A DNA stretch of 64,000 bases from positions 17,346,257 to 17,410,256 of the forward strand of contig NC_135569.1 in the NCBI RefSeq assembly GCF_964340395.1, read 5' to 3'. A model generated the notes under the pieces. The model ran no database searches. It had not been told where the DNA came from and saw nothing but the letters and a program-made list of their open reading frames with translations. This document shows, one piece after another, positions 34,793 through 47,710 of the stretch; position 1 is the first letter of the stretch, and each line of letters opens with the position of its first letter. Position numbers and translations under genes: made by a program. Origin of the DNA: Glandiceps talaboti. Its lineage: Eukaryota > Hemichordata > Enteropneusta > Spengelidae.

Positions 34793-37700
34793 TGTATGTC
34801 TGAGCTGTAAAATGTCATTACACTTATAATGTATGTATGTATGTATGTATGTATGTATGTATGTATGTATGTATGTATGTATGTATGTATGTATGTATGT
34901 ATGTATGTATGTATGTATGTATGTATGTATGTATGTATGTATGTATGTATGTATGTATGTATGTATGAGCTGTAAAAAGTCACTACACTTATAATGTATG
35001 TATGTCTGAGCTGTAAAAAGTCATTACACTTAATAGTGTATGTGTGTCTGAGCTGTAAAAAGTCACTACACTTATAGTGTATGTATGTCTGAGCTGTAAA
35101 AAGTCACTACACTTATAGTGTATGTATGTCTGAGCTGTAAAAAGTCACTACACTTATAGTGTATGTATGTCTGAGCTGTAAAAAGTCACTACACTTATAA
35201 TATATGTATGTCTGAGCTGTAAAAAGTCACTACACTTATAATGTATGTGTGTCTGAGCTGTAAAAAGTCACTACACTTAATAGTGTATGTATGTCTGAGC
35301 TGTAAAAAGTCACTACACTTATAGTGTATGTATGTCTGAGCTGTAAAAAGTCACTACACTTATAGTGTATGTATGTCTGAGCTGTAAAAAGTCACTACAC
35401 TTATAATATATGTATGTCTGAGCTGTAAAAAGTCACTACACTTATAATGTATGTATGTCTGAGCTGTAAAAAGTCACTACACTTATAGTGTATGTATGTC
35501 TGAGCTGTAAAAAGTCACTACCCTTACACTTATAATGTATGTATGTCTGAGCTGTAAAAAGTCACTACACTTATAATATATGTATGTCTGAGCTGTAAAA
35601 AGTCACTACACTTATAATGTATGTATGTCTGAGCTGTAAAAAGTCATTACACTTATAGTGTATGTATGTCTGAGCTGTAAAAAGTCACTACACTTAATAG
35701 TGTATGTATGTCTGAGCTGTAAAAAGTCACTACACTTATAGTGTATGTATGTCTGAGCTGTAAAAAGTCACTACCCTTACACTTATAATGTATGTATGTC
35801 TGAGCTGTAAAAAGTCACTACACTTATAGTGTATGTATGTCTGAGCTGTAAAAAGTCACTACCCTTACACTTATAATGTATGTATGTCTGAGCTGTAAAA
35901 AGTCACTACACTTATAGTGTATGTATGTCTGAGCTGTAAAAAGTCATTACACTTATAGTGTATGTATGTCTGAGCTGTAAAAAGTCACTACACTTAATAG
36001 TGTATGTATGTCTGAGCTGTAAAAAGTCACTACACTTATAATGTATGTGTGTCTGAGCTGTAAAAAGTCACTACACTTATAATGTATGCGTGTCTGAGCT
36101 GTAAAAAGTCACTACACTTATAGTGTATGTATGTCTGAGCTGTAAAAAGTCACTACCCTTATAGTGTATGTATGTCTGAGCTGTAAAAAGTCACTACACT
36201 TATAATGTATGTGTGTCTGAGCTGTAAAAAGTCACTACACTTATAATGTATGTATGTCTGAGCTGTAAAAAGTCACTACACTTAATAGTGTATGTATGTC
36301 TGAGCTGTAAAAAGTCACTACACTTATAGTGTATGTATGTCTGAGCTGTAAAAAGTCACTACACTTATAGTGTATGTATGTCTGAGCTGTAAAAAGTCAC
36401 TACACTTATAGTGTATGTATGTCTGAGCTGTAAAAAGTCACTACACTTATAATGTATGTATGTCTGAGCTGTAAAAAGTCACTACACTTATAGTGTATGT
36501 ATGTCTGAGCTGTAAAAAGTCACTACACTTATAGTGTATGTATGTCTGAGCTGTAAAAAGTCACTACACTTAATAGTGTATGTATGTCTGAGCTGTAAAA
36601 AGTCACTACACTTATAATGTATGTATGTCTGAGCTGTAAAAAGTCACTACACTTATAATATATGTATGTCTGAGCTGTAAAAAGTCACTACACTTATAAT
36701 GTATGCGTGTCTGAGCTGTAAAAAGTCACTACCCTTATAGTGTATGTATGTCTGAGCTGTAAAAAGTCACTACACTTAATAATGTATGTATGTCTGAGCT
36801 GTAAAAAGTCACTACACTTATAATATATGTATGTCTGAGCTGTAAAAAGTCACTACACTTAATAGTGTATGTATGTCTGAGCTGTAAAAAGTCACTACCC
36901 TTACACTTATAATGTATGTATGTCTGAGCTGTAAAAAGTCATTACACTTATAGTGTATGTATGTCTGAGCTGTAAAAAGTCACTACACTTATAATGTATG
37001 TATGTCTGAGCTGTAAAAAGTCACTACACTTATAATATATGTATGTCTGAGCTGTAAAAAGTCATTACACTTATAGTGTATGTATGTCTGAGCTGTAAAA
37101 AGTCACTACACTTAATAATGTATGTATGTCTGAGCTGTAAAAAGTCACTACACTTATAGTGTATGTATGTCTGAGCTGTAAAAAGTCACTACACTTATAA
37201 TATATGCGTGTCTGAGCTGTAAAAAGTCACTACACTTAATAGTGTATGTATGTCTGAGCTGTAAAAAGTCACTACACTTATAGTGTATGTATGTCTGAGC
37301 TGTAAAAAGTCACTACACTTATAGTGTATGTATGTCTGAGCTGTAAAAAGTCACTACACTTATAGTGTATGTATGTCTGAGCTGTAAAAAGTCACTACAC
37401 TTAATAATGTATGTATGTCTGAGCTGTAAAAAGTCACTACACTTATAATATATGTATGTCTGAGCTGTAAAAAGTCACTACACTTATAGTGTATGTATGT
37501 CTGAGCTGTAAAAAGTCACTACACTTAATAATGTATGTATGTCTGAGCTGTAAAAAGTCACTACACTTATAATATATGTATGTCTGAGCTGTAAAAAGTC
37601 ACTACACTTAATAGTGTATGTATGTCTGAGCTGTAAAAAGTCACTACCCTTATAATATATGTATGTCTGAGCTGTAAAAAGTCACTACACTTAATAATGT

Positions 37701-38140
37701 ATGTATGTCTGAGCTGTAAAAAGTCACTACACTTATAGTGTATGTATGTCTGAGCTGTAAAAAGTCACTACACTTTATAGTGTATGTATGTCTGAGCTGT
37801 AAAAAGTCACTACACTTAATAGTGTATGTGTGTCTGAGCTGTAAAAAGTCACTACACTTATAGTGTATGTATGTCTGAGCTGTAAAAAGTCACTACACTT
37901 AATAATGTATGTATGTCTGAGCTGTAAAAAGTCACTACACTTATAATGTATGCGTGTCTGAGCTGTAAAAAGTCACTACACTTATAATATATGTATGTCT
38001 GAGCTGTAAAAAGTCACTACACTTATAATGTATGCGTGTCTGAGCTGTAAAAAGTCACTACACTTATAGTGTATGTATGTCTGAGCTGTAAAAAGTCATT
38101 ACACTTATAATGTATGTATGTCTGAGCTGTAAAAAGGTCA
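34793..38140. repeat. 41-bp satellite array, nearly 80 units
   Basis: Units read TATGTCTGAGCTGTAAAAAG then TCACTACACTTATAGTGTATG. Variants of the right half are CTTATAATG, CTTAATAGTG, CTTATAATATATG and CCCTTACACTTATAATG. Many units contain the dyad ACACT-TAT-AGTGT. This 3.3-kb block is the largest array in the window. It shows no open frame of note apart from the tetranucleotide tract. Confidence 0.97.
34830..34967. repeat. (GTAT)n expansion inside the satellite
   Basis: The GTATGTATG part of one satellite unit has expanded to about 34 tetranucleotide copies, after which the normal unit resumes with GAGCTGTAAAAAG. It is a microsatellite born inside a minisatellite. Confidence 0.95.
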
Positions 38141-38309
38141 CTTTATTGGACAGTCCTATATTACTGTATTTCAAACCACAACCTCAATTTTGAAAGTTTC
38201 AAACAGAATTTTGTATTGGAATGTAATATGATTATGTAAAAATTATAAAAGTGACCCCAAAATAAAATGTCATGTTCTTGGCCTGCAACAAAAAATCCAC
38301 AAACCCAAA

Positions 38310-38566
38310 AAGTTAAATGTATTAATCAACCCCCTCACACTCTAAAACTCTATGAAAGTGAAGCTGTTAATGTCAGCCCCCCCCCCCCCCACACACACAC
38401 ACATTGTAAAAACTCTATAAAAATGAAGCTATTTTAATGTCAGCCAACCCTCCCCCACACACATTCTAAAAACTCTATAAAAATGAATCTGTTAATGTCA
38501 GCCACCCCCCCCCCCCCTAACACACACATTCTAGAAGCTCTATAAAAATGAAGTTGTTAATGTGAA
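38310..38566. repeat. Diverged tandem repeat of about 60-66 bp with C-runs, 4 units
   Basis: Four imperfect copies contain CTCTATAAAAATGAAGCTGT then TAATGTCAGCC, separated by poly-C and (AC)n of variable length. Confidence 0.8.
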
Positions 38567-41500
38567 TGTCTCGTATAGTAGTATGATATATTTAAATTCT
38601 AAATGTGAGAACTGCTCAGTGTTTTGATGATGTGAAACTTACTTTTGTTCTGATTACATTAAGTTTGTATTAAGAAATAATCTACTTTTTACTGTTTATT
38701 CAGCCAAAAGAAGAAATAAGTGTCCAATTTCTCTGGGCAGACTAATTTACTTTCTTGTTTAATTACATAACCAGTATTGGGGTAGATTTGATGGATGCGT
38801 CCTGGAGCTGTAGCCCTGCCTGATTGCCAGGCAGTCTGTTTTTATGTTGTCATAAAGTCAAACAAGCTTTTGTGAGATAATTGAAAGATATGGCAGTCGT
38901 TAGTTTGTTAAAGAACAGGAAGAGAATGTATGATAGTGAAGTTTTTTATTAGGCATCTTGAAAGTATTTCCGATGTCAGTGTATTGTGGATTACTTTGGT
39001 AATAAAGGCAGAATTGTCTCGTTTATTTTCAATTGGTGAAATTCCTACATAAATTGTTCAATTAGTAAAGTCGTAAAAGATGATCTGTTATCTCAAGCAT
39101 AAGGATTGTCTGGAGTAACATCACAAGACAGCTAGGTTTATGGTTGCTGCTACTAGCAAAATGTCTGCAGATTTGATCAATGATCTTAAATTTTACTTAT
39201 CAATTCTATCTTTCTTGAGATTTCTGTACAGTAACTTTTCTACTAATACACTTAATATTTTTATTGGCAAGTTTTGCATGTAAAGTGATTTTTGTAGAAT
39301 TTTTTTTTTCTTTTCACTTGAATTTGAGCTAATTTTGTACTGTATGCTTATCATACCATGACAAACATTTTTTATTTTCATATAAGAGCATCATTTTCCA
39401 TTCAAAAACATTAACAGAAATTATCAATTGATTTTTCCCCACCAAAAGTAGAAAGTAGTCAGGATTTTCATTTTTGTTACCATACTAAAATGTTTGAAAG
39501 TATAAAGAATCCACCTTTTCATTTTCTTTTGATAATTCCATGAAAGATTGAACATACCATAAGACTATTTTCTGAAGATGAAATTTTAACAAAAATTGAA
39601 GTTACTCCAGAACAATAAAAAATTGTAGAAAGAGAACATAAAATGATCATCATCTATATACTGAAGGGGAAAAAGCCACTTACCAAAATGAAAACACTGA
39701 AACAGAATATCACATTGAAATGATTTAATATGGAAGTAATTAAATCTGTATAAAGAATTTGTCAGATGCTTTTTTGGAATGAGACTCTGGGACAGCGCAA
39801 TGGGTGTCTATAAACAGACAAATATAATGTTTCTTAATGGAGTAAATGTCTTGCCCTGTGGTGAATTTGATTCTCTACAGCCATCCACCCTACACAATGA
39901 AATAGCTTATAGCAAAGTTTAACCCTGACACTACCAAATCCATTCCTTCCAAAAGCAACAGACAAAAATTGTCGTATCTTATTAATTTTGTTATAAAAAT
40001 TCATTTAATTTGGAAAGAAATTATGTTAAATGTTTTTAAAGTCAAGGAAATGTGTCAAAATTTAGTAATTCAGAGTGATAACTTGAATGGAAATTTGATT
40101 TTTATGTTTCAAGAGATAATGTCTGTTTTTGTTTGGGTTAAGAAATGCACATGCAGGCTTGATAATTACAACTTAAATGTAGAATAGTTTCTGTAGGAGA
40201 TTTGGAGTTGAATAGGGGTTTCAAGGATTCACCCAGAGGGGTGAGAGCAGTTCTTTTTAATGAAAAGGTAGGGAGTATTTAATGTGTAAGGCAGCTGGCT
40301 GGCTGTCTAGTTTGCCTTTTTTTATAGCGTGTCCTCCCTCTTTCAACAGAAGACAAAATGCTGTGTGTCTGGTGTTGTGTAGACACTAAGTACAGACAAA
40401 GAGATAGCTCACTGGTGTAAATTTCTTATCCTGACATTAGGGAGGGAAGATATTTTGTCCGTTCAAACTCTGTGTAGTCTATTTGGTTTGAATGGGTTGT
40501 GATGAGACTTGACTTCATTTATAACCAAAGTTAAACAAAACAGCTGCTTGGCAGTGATGGCAGAAATCCAACATGTGTGTCTTTGATTTGTTTGATTTGT
40601 AGTGTCATTTTTGTGATAGTAGCTGTTAAAATGTGACAAAGACACCATTATTATCTTGACAATTTCACTGCCATTATCAGTTCAAATAACATACACTTTT
40701 CACAATGATTTGTCTTTATAATACATATTAGAGTAGATTAAGATCTAAAATGAAGAAGAATGTGATGTCATTTTTTTAATGAGAATAAATGTGGCAAAAT
40801 GAAGTTAGAAAAAGTGAAAGGGATGAAAATAATTTGTTTTAAAATGTGTGCAGACAGATTTATAGGTAAAGGAAAAGGTCGACCTAAAATAAATAAATTC
40901 CTAATCTCAGAAAAAACTATGAAAATTAAACAAAATCAAAGATATATAGATATATATTATACAGATAGATTTATTGGTGTTTTCAGTTAGAAATAGAAAT
41001 TTTGGAATTTAATAAAAAGTATCAGATTAACCGAACTATAATTCTACTTATGTACGGTAGACAAGAAGATTGTGGATATTTTCCATTATGGTAATATAAG
41101 ACATTTTTTATTTGAACAAAGTGAACTAGCAAGTTGTGAAAAATGTATTTGTACATGAGAAAGGAGATTTATTTGTCCTGTTGGGTATGCAAAAGTTTGA
41201 AATTTTGGTAAACCATCAAAAATATTTTTTTCAAAACTCTGTCAATGATGAATTCAAATACATTGACTTTTGGATATTTTAAAATAGTTTTGAGGGTATA
41301 GAAAAGATGTAAATTTTGGTTTTAAAAAGTTTTGTAGTGTATATGAAAAGACAGCTGACAGACTGAAATGCAGTGAAGTGTAAAGAAGTTAAACATTCCA
41401 GATGTGCAGTAGAGATAGCGGGTATAGGGTTTGGGAAGTGAAGCCATTGGCACCATGTGGTTGGTCAATTGCTGGAGGAATGTCATGTCCTTGTAAGGTC

Positions 41501-42126
41501 AGCATACAAACAGAAGACAGTCACTAATTTGGTGCAGTGATGGGAGCTTACATTGATGTTTTGCATAATGTTGCATAAGATATCACATTTCATAACATTG
41601 AGACAGGAAGTTGTCCTTAGAGTAAAGCCAAAGAGAACCAGAAATGCTATAACAACTTGTTAGATGTACTCCAGACAGAATTCACTTGTCTACTGTATGC
41701 ACTTTCCCCATCACAAACTCTTTATGCGTAGGCATAAAAAAAAAAATCAGTAGTCGGCACTTACCCTTCCAAAGTAGTTCTTCCAAAAAAACCTAAAAAA
41801 GTAAAAATAAAACAGTAAAAACAAAAAACAACAACAAACAAACAAAATAGACTTAGTTAGGTAAATTAATAAAATTGAAAAAAAATGTATAGACAGTCAG
41901 ATATCAGAGATCAAAGAGGAAGATCTCTTCCAAAACTGAATTCTAAACAAACAATCTAGTAGAACATTAAAGAAAGCTAGAAGCAAAAAAAAGAAAATTG
42001 AAGTTGTATTGGAAAAAGTCAAGGAAAACCAGAAGCCATTTGTTCAAGCTGTATAGATGGTTAAATTTCTAAACATTACAGTGTTTAACCTAAGGCTCTC
42101 CATTACAACATGTAAATGTTTCCCCC
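38567..42126. other. Long AT-rich intronic stretch
   Basis: No element ends, arrays or coding homology were recognised in about 3.5 kb. Frames at 39193, 39969, 40463 and 40799 are short and lysine/isoleucine-rich, as expected by chance in AT-rich DNA. An A-rich patch lies at about 41730-42010. Confidence 0.5.
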
Positions 42127-42405
42127 AAAATGTAGAGTTACGTACAGAAATGTAGAGTTTACATACAGAAATGTAGAGTTTACATACAGAAATGTAGAGT
42201 TTACATACAGAAATGTAGAGTTACGTACAGAAATGTAGAGTTACGTACAGAAATGTAGAGTTACGTACAGAAATGTAGAGTTTACAAACAGAAATGTAGA
42301 GTTACGTACAGAAAAGTAGAGTTACGTACAGAAATGTAGAGTTACGTACAGAAATGTAGAGTTACGTACAGAAATGTAGAGGTACATACAGAAATGTAGA
42401 TGTAG
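42127..42405. repeat. 20/21-bp minisatellite, about 14 units
   Basis: Units read CAGAAATGTAGAGTTACGTA, with a TTTACATA variant that adds one base. Confidence 0.95.
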
Positions 42406-42864
42406 TAGGAAAGAAAACTAGCCTTTGTTTCAACTGTGTTTATCTTTTGTTGAAATCACTTGTCATGGCCACTATTAAGGAATACTTTTAAAACAATGTG
42501 TTCTTGGACAGTGACCACCACTATCAAATCTCTGAAAAGTTCCACATATACTTGTAGCTATAAAAAATCATATTTCATTATTGGTTGTCAAATTGTGAAA
42601 ATGAACTGTTATTAGTTTCCGATATTGATGAAATGGGAAGAATCACTCAGAACTGTATCTATAGAATGAGGAAAACATGGCACCATTTAATATGAATGGG
42701 AGGTATCACCCTCTATTTAGACCAAGGAAAACATGGCACCATTTAATATGAATGGGAGGTATCACCCTCTATTTAGACCAAGGAAAACATGGCACCATTT
42801 AATATGAATGGGAGGTATCACCCTCTATTTAGACCAAGGAAAACATGGCACCATTTAATATGAA

Positions 42865-43500
42865 GCTTTCAGTTTCAACAAAGAAAAAAAGACAACCTGG
42901 TACAAATGCACAACTTTGTACCTGCCTAATAGTGACATAAATCAATTACAAGTCAATGAAATCAGTAAAAAAATAAAAACACAGCAAATAATCAACATTG
43001 AACATCAGCAACAAGCAAGCTTCATCTCACAGTGGAAAAACAGCTTAAATAACAGAGAGGAAAATGGAAATAATAACTGCAAACTCAGAACATACAAACT
43101 CATTAAATTAGATTTTAAGCTAGAACCTTATCTAGAAAAATTAAATAACCCAGAATTGCGATCAATAATCTGTAAATTCAGACTAAGTGACCACAAACTT
43201 GAAATTGAAAAGGGTCGTCATCACAAAATACCAGCTAAAAGCAGATTATGTAAAATATGCAACTCAACCCTTGTAGAAGATGAAAAACACTTTATATTAC
43301 AGTGTCCCCTGTATAATTTACTCAGGCATGACCTCTTTAGTGAAGCTGCTAAACATATTAATAATTACAGAAACTTGACAGAAGAACAAAAATTTAAAGA
43401 AATAATGAGCAACAAAACTCTAATTATCGCACTTGGAAAATATATCAAACTTAGTAATATAAAAAAGGAGCACCACCTACAAAATACTCACAATATATAA
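42865..43500 (+). pseudogene. LINE ORF2 C-terminal fragment with zinc-knuckle
   Basis: The frame gives 211 residues from the truncation point, with no own start codon, and is the end of a LINE polyprotein downstream of the reverse transcriptase. The zinc-binding motif C129-x2-C132-x9-H142-x4-C147 lies in CKICNSTLVEDEKHF then ILQCPLY. It is preceded by a block with FRLSDHKLEIEKGRH and IPAKSRLC, typical of the region C-terminal to RT in many invertebrate LINEs. The endonuclease and RT domains are missing, so it cannot move itself. Composition is Lys/Asn/Ile-rich like the surrounding AT-rich DNA. Confidence 0.85.
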
Positions 43501-43740
43501 TTTGAAATGTCTAATTACCCTTCATTATTATTTTTTCATTAATATTATGTTTCAACTCGTTGAATAGTTATTGTTGTTGTTTTGTTTTGTTTTGTAGTCT
43601 TTATTATGATGTGTAATGTTACTTTTGAAAAGCCTATAAGTGCTATTATTATGATTTTTTTTCCCCCAATTTTATTTTATTTGTACCTTTAACAAATCCC
43701 CAGGGTTTTGTTACGTGTAATCAATAAATAAATAAATAAA
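42865..43740 (+). mobile_element. 5'-truncated non-LTR retrotransposon (LINE)
   Basis: The left unit stops after AATATGAA (42857-42864) and the right unit resumes with AATATGAA (43741-43748), an 8-bp target duplication. The 876-bp insert holds the C-terminal end of a LINE ORF2, an AT-rich 3' untranslated region and a terminal (AATA)n tail. The frame is open from the first inserted base, as expected for 5' truncation during target-primed reverse transcription. The lack of stops suggests a fairly recent insertion. The clade cannot be set from this fragment. Confidence 0.88.
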
Positions 43741-44363
43741 AATATGAATGGGAGGTATCACCCTCTATTTAGAATGAGGAAAACATGGCACCATTTAATA
43801 TGAATGGGAGGTATCACCCTCTATTTAGACCAAGGAAAACATGGCACCATTTAATATGAATGGGAGGTATCACCCTCTATTTAGACCAAGGAAAACATGG
43901 CACCATTTAATATGAATGGGAGATATCACCCTCTATTTAGAATGAGGAAAACATGGCACCATTTAATATGAATGGGAGGTATCACCCTCTATTTAGACCA
44001 AGGAAAACATGGCACCATTTAATATGAATGGGAGGTATCACCCTCTATTTAGAATGAGGAAAACATGGCACCATTTAATATGAATGGGAGGTATCACCCT
44101 CTATTTAGACCAAGGAAAACATGGCACCATTTAATATGAATGGGAGGTATCACTCTCTATTTAGACCAAGGAAAACATGGCACCATTTAATATGAATGGG
44201 AGGTATCACCCTCTATTTAGACCAAGGAAAACATGGCGCCATTTAATATGAATGGGAGGTATCACCCTCTATTTAGACCAAGGAAAACATGGCGCCATTT
44301 AATATGAATGGGAGGTATCACCCTCTATTTAGACCAAGGAAAACATGGCACCATTTAATATGA

Positions 44364-45404
44364 AAATAAAGATGTGAAAAATAATCTCGGTCGTTTATCC
44401 ATCATTGCGTTTGTTCAGATTTTAGACAATGGAGACATGATACCCAGTGAAAGCAAAAGCCTAGATGCATGAGAATTTGATCTGGAATAGTGTGCCCTCT
44501 AACTTCTAAGCCAGTTTAATGCCCCACTAACAGTCACAGATTTATTGTGACAATGTCCCTTATCCGACAATGTGTGATGAGTCATAGAAATACTCAGTTT
44601 ATATTTAGTTTTCACAAACTGGTATCAAAATGATATATGATAGACTATTTTTTTTTATCAATAACATAAAAAAATGGACAGTCTTGGCTATCAAGTCTCT
44701 GTGTGCATATTTTGTCACCACTGCACTATTACACTGTGTTGATGCTGATTTACTTCTCAATAAATTTTTAGTATGTATTACTTGTATGTATTTTGTAAAT
44801 CAACATTAGCTGATAATAGCATGCTTTCTTTATAGTGGGCAAAACACTATACAGTGTTTCACCTGTTTTCTGTGTATCGGTAGAAAGAGACAACAAATCT
44901 AACTTTATATTAAATCTAAAAATCTTGTCCTAATTATGATAATGATGATGACTGATATATTAATTTTATATGTACATTCATAACCAGTAATAATATAAAG
45001 TTATGATATTACTAAATGAGACAAAATTGATAAAAAAAATCATAAGATGTGAATTGAATTGAGTCCAATTAGTAATAATAAGTGAATGATAGGGTTAGCC
45101 TTAGATAAGAGATACAAATGTGAGATTACTAATCAATATAGATGATGCAATGCATTGTGGGATTAGAGGCTAACTGAGATTGAAGTGACTGGATTTACTG
45201 TGCTCTATAAAACTTACTGAATGACATTAATGCTATGAAAAGATCATTCCTAGTATAATCCAATCTGATAGCAGTGTTCCTCATTTCAGTTGTATTCTGG
45301 TAATAAATATGGAATATATTTGATAATGATAATATTAATATTAATGATAACTGTGTGATAGATATGGACTTTCAAGTCAAGTAAAAATGTTATACCAGTA
45401 TAAG
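44364..45404. other. AT-rich intronic sequence
   Basis: No recognised feature was seen. Confidence 0.45.
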
Positions 45405-45721
45405 TTTATTGTGTAGGAGATTCCACTAGTGTTATTGTGTAGGGGACTGCACTAGTGTTATTGTGTAGGAGATTCCACTAGTGTTATTGTGTAGGAGATT
45501 CCACTAGTGTTATTGTGTAGGAGATTCCACTAGTGTTATTGTGTAGGAGATTCCAGTAGTGTTATTGTGTAGGGGACTCCACTAGTGTTATTGTGTAGGG
45601 GACTGCACTAGTGTTATTGTGTAGGGGACTGCACTAGTGTTATTGTGTAGGGGACTCCACTAGTGTTATTGTGTAGGAGACTGCACTAGTGTTATTGTGT
45701 AGGGAACTGCACTAGTGTTAT
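45405..45721. repeat. 26-bp minisatellite, about 12 units
   Basis: Units read GTGTTATTGTGTAGGAGATT then CCACTA, with GGGACTCC and GGGACTGC variants. The array ends where family A copy 5 begins, after GTGTTAT. Confidence 0.95.
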
Positions 45722-46935
45722 TAGTCCGGGACGGGGACTTATGGATTGGGTTCCGTCCGTCCGTCCATCAGTCCGTCCAGAGCCGTTTCTTGGAGATGCC
45801 TGGACCAATTTTTTTCAAACTTGGTACAGGGGCAACATACATAGGCATACATATGCACGTCAATTTGTTTCATGATACGATCCAATATGACCGCCTAATT
45901 TTGCTGCAAATTTTCATTCAAAGTTGGTATTAGGACAGTGTTTTATGACATACATGTGCATATTCATTGTTGTTGTGATACGATCCAATATGGCCGCCTG
46001 GCAGCCATTTTGTTTGCAATTTTTCTATGTCCAAAACCATAACTCAGACATGCTTGAACAGATCTCATTCAAAGTTGGTATTTGGACAGTGTTCTATGAC
46101 ATACATGTGCATATCCATTTTCATCATGATACGATCCAATATGGCCGCCTGGCAGCCATTTTGTTTGCAAATTTTCCATATCCAAAGCCATAACTCAGAC
46201 ATGCTTGAACAGATCTCATTCAAAGTTGGTATTAGGACAGTGTTTTATGACATACATGTGCATATTCATTGTTGTTGTGATACGATCCAATATGGCCGCC
46301 TGGCAGCCATTTTGTTTGCAATTTTTCTATGTCCAAAGCCATAACTCAGACATGCTTGAACAGATCTCATTCACAGTTGGTATTAGGACAGTGTTCTATG
46401 ACATACATGTGCATATCCATTTTCATCGTGATACGATCCAATATGGCTGCCTGGCAGCCATTTTGTTTGCCAATTTTCCATGTCCAAAGCCATAACTCAG
46501 ACATGCTTGAACAGATCTCTTTCAAAGTTGGTATTAGGACAGTGTTCTATGACATACATGTGCATATCCATTTTCATCGTGATGCAATCCAATATGGCTG
46601 CCTGGCAGCCATTTTGTTTGTGAATTTTCCATGTCCAAAGCCATAACTCAGACATGCTTGAACAGATCTCATTCAAAGTTGGTATTAGGACAGTGTTCTA
46701 TGACATACATGTGCATATCCATTTTCTTCGTGATACCATACATTTTCTTCGTGATACGATCCCCCATACCCGACCCATCCTTTATTGTTGTAGGCATGTT
46801 CCATGTCCAACAAGCAGACACAACATATCTAAGTTTGTTTGAATTAGGTTCACAAGTGTTGTTGCGTGATCAGAGTAGTGATAATTCCTTAAAACCCAAT
46901 CATAGCGAGGACTATGTCATTCTCAATGACTTGTT
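45722..46935 (+). mobile_element. Family A Helentron-like element, longest copy (copy 5)
   Basis: The 5' end is TAGTCCGGGACGGGGACTTA: the segment between two AGTCC words, including the hairpin, has been lost. At least five internal units of 151 bp follow (unit marks near 46041, 46192, 46343, 46494 and 46645). The 3' end is complete: AGCGAGGACTATG, the GTCATT-CTC-AATGAC hairpin (46916-46930) and CTTGTT. It inserted at the TTATT of a 26-bp minisatellite unit. Frames of 60-117 codons repeat in all A copies and are not genes. Confidence 0.82.
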
Positions 46936-46974
46936 TAAACATGAAGTTCAATCATATGCTACAAAGAGTCTTTT

Positions 46975-47710
46975 TTTGGGTTAAAAAGTGTGATTTTAAG
47001 TAAAGTAAACTTAATCTCAAAAATGAGTGGGCATATCGGTCTGAAATTTGGTGGGAACATTTTCAGGCGTATTTAGATTAAGAAATTTACCAGCCTTGAT
47101 AATCCCATCAGTGATATGCAAATTAGGTGTAAAAATGTGAATTTTTGGTCAAAAACTTATATATCAAAAAGCACTCGGGTCAATGAGACTGAAACTTAAT
47201 GAGATGTTTCGGAAAGTGTTATTCTGCAGATTTTCTTCAAAACAGTTTGTCAAAATTGCCCTAGCAACCATGTTCGCCCCCCCCCCCCCCCCCTCCTAGC
47301 AAAACTGAACAACAGTATATTTTGCTCATATAACATCATCATCTGGTAGGCAAGTGAGTAAACTTTCAAAAATTGTATGCAAATACCCTAGCAACAAGAC
47401 CATGCCCATAGCAACAGCCAAATGATCACCTATATTGCAAAGATAAGTGGAGATTAATAGACAAATGAATACATATTCAAAAAATCAACAAGACCACCCC
47501 GATAGCAACTGCTAAATGATTACGTATATTGCAAAGATAACAAAAAATGTATGCAAATATGTTTAGCAACAATACCATTTTCATAGCAAAAGTGTATATT
47601 ACAAAGATAATGACAGGGGTTGGATAGTCAAGTGGATAGTCATTCAGCAAATGAACACCTATAAAGTGTTCGCAAGCATTTAAAAAAACCAAACAGTTGT
47701 GCCTTACAAA
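46975..47710 (+). mobile_element. Family E repeat, 5'-truncated (copy 2)
   Basis: It matches the inner part of E copy 1 from a TGAAATTTGGTGGGAA phrase onward and repeats CATAGCAACAGCCAAATGAT modules. It ends in CAGTTGTGCCTTAC, a slightly degraded version of the E subterminal repeat. A poly-C run interrupts it near 47275-47293. Confidence 0.65.

Larger units (their letters stand above)
42660..44363. repeat. 56-bp minisatellite split by a LINE
   Basis: Units of 56 bp contain GGAAAACATGGCACCATTTA then ATATGAATGGGAGGTATCACCCTCTATTTAG. They join through ACCAA or AATGA. About four units lie at 42660-42864 and eleven at 43741-44363, separated by 876 bp of LINE sequence. Three units near the right side have GGCGCC instead of GGCACC. 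Confidence 0.93.

Noticed and set aside
45715-46984. Several 60-117 codon frames with a common MPGPIFFKLGTGA or HSKLVLGQCSMTYMCI theme
   Set aside because: They recur in every family A copy as translations of the leader and the 150-bp unit in different frames, with no sign of selection for coding.
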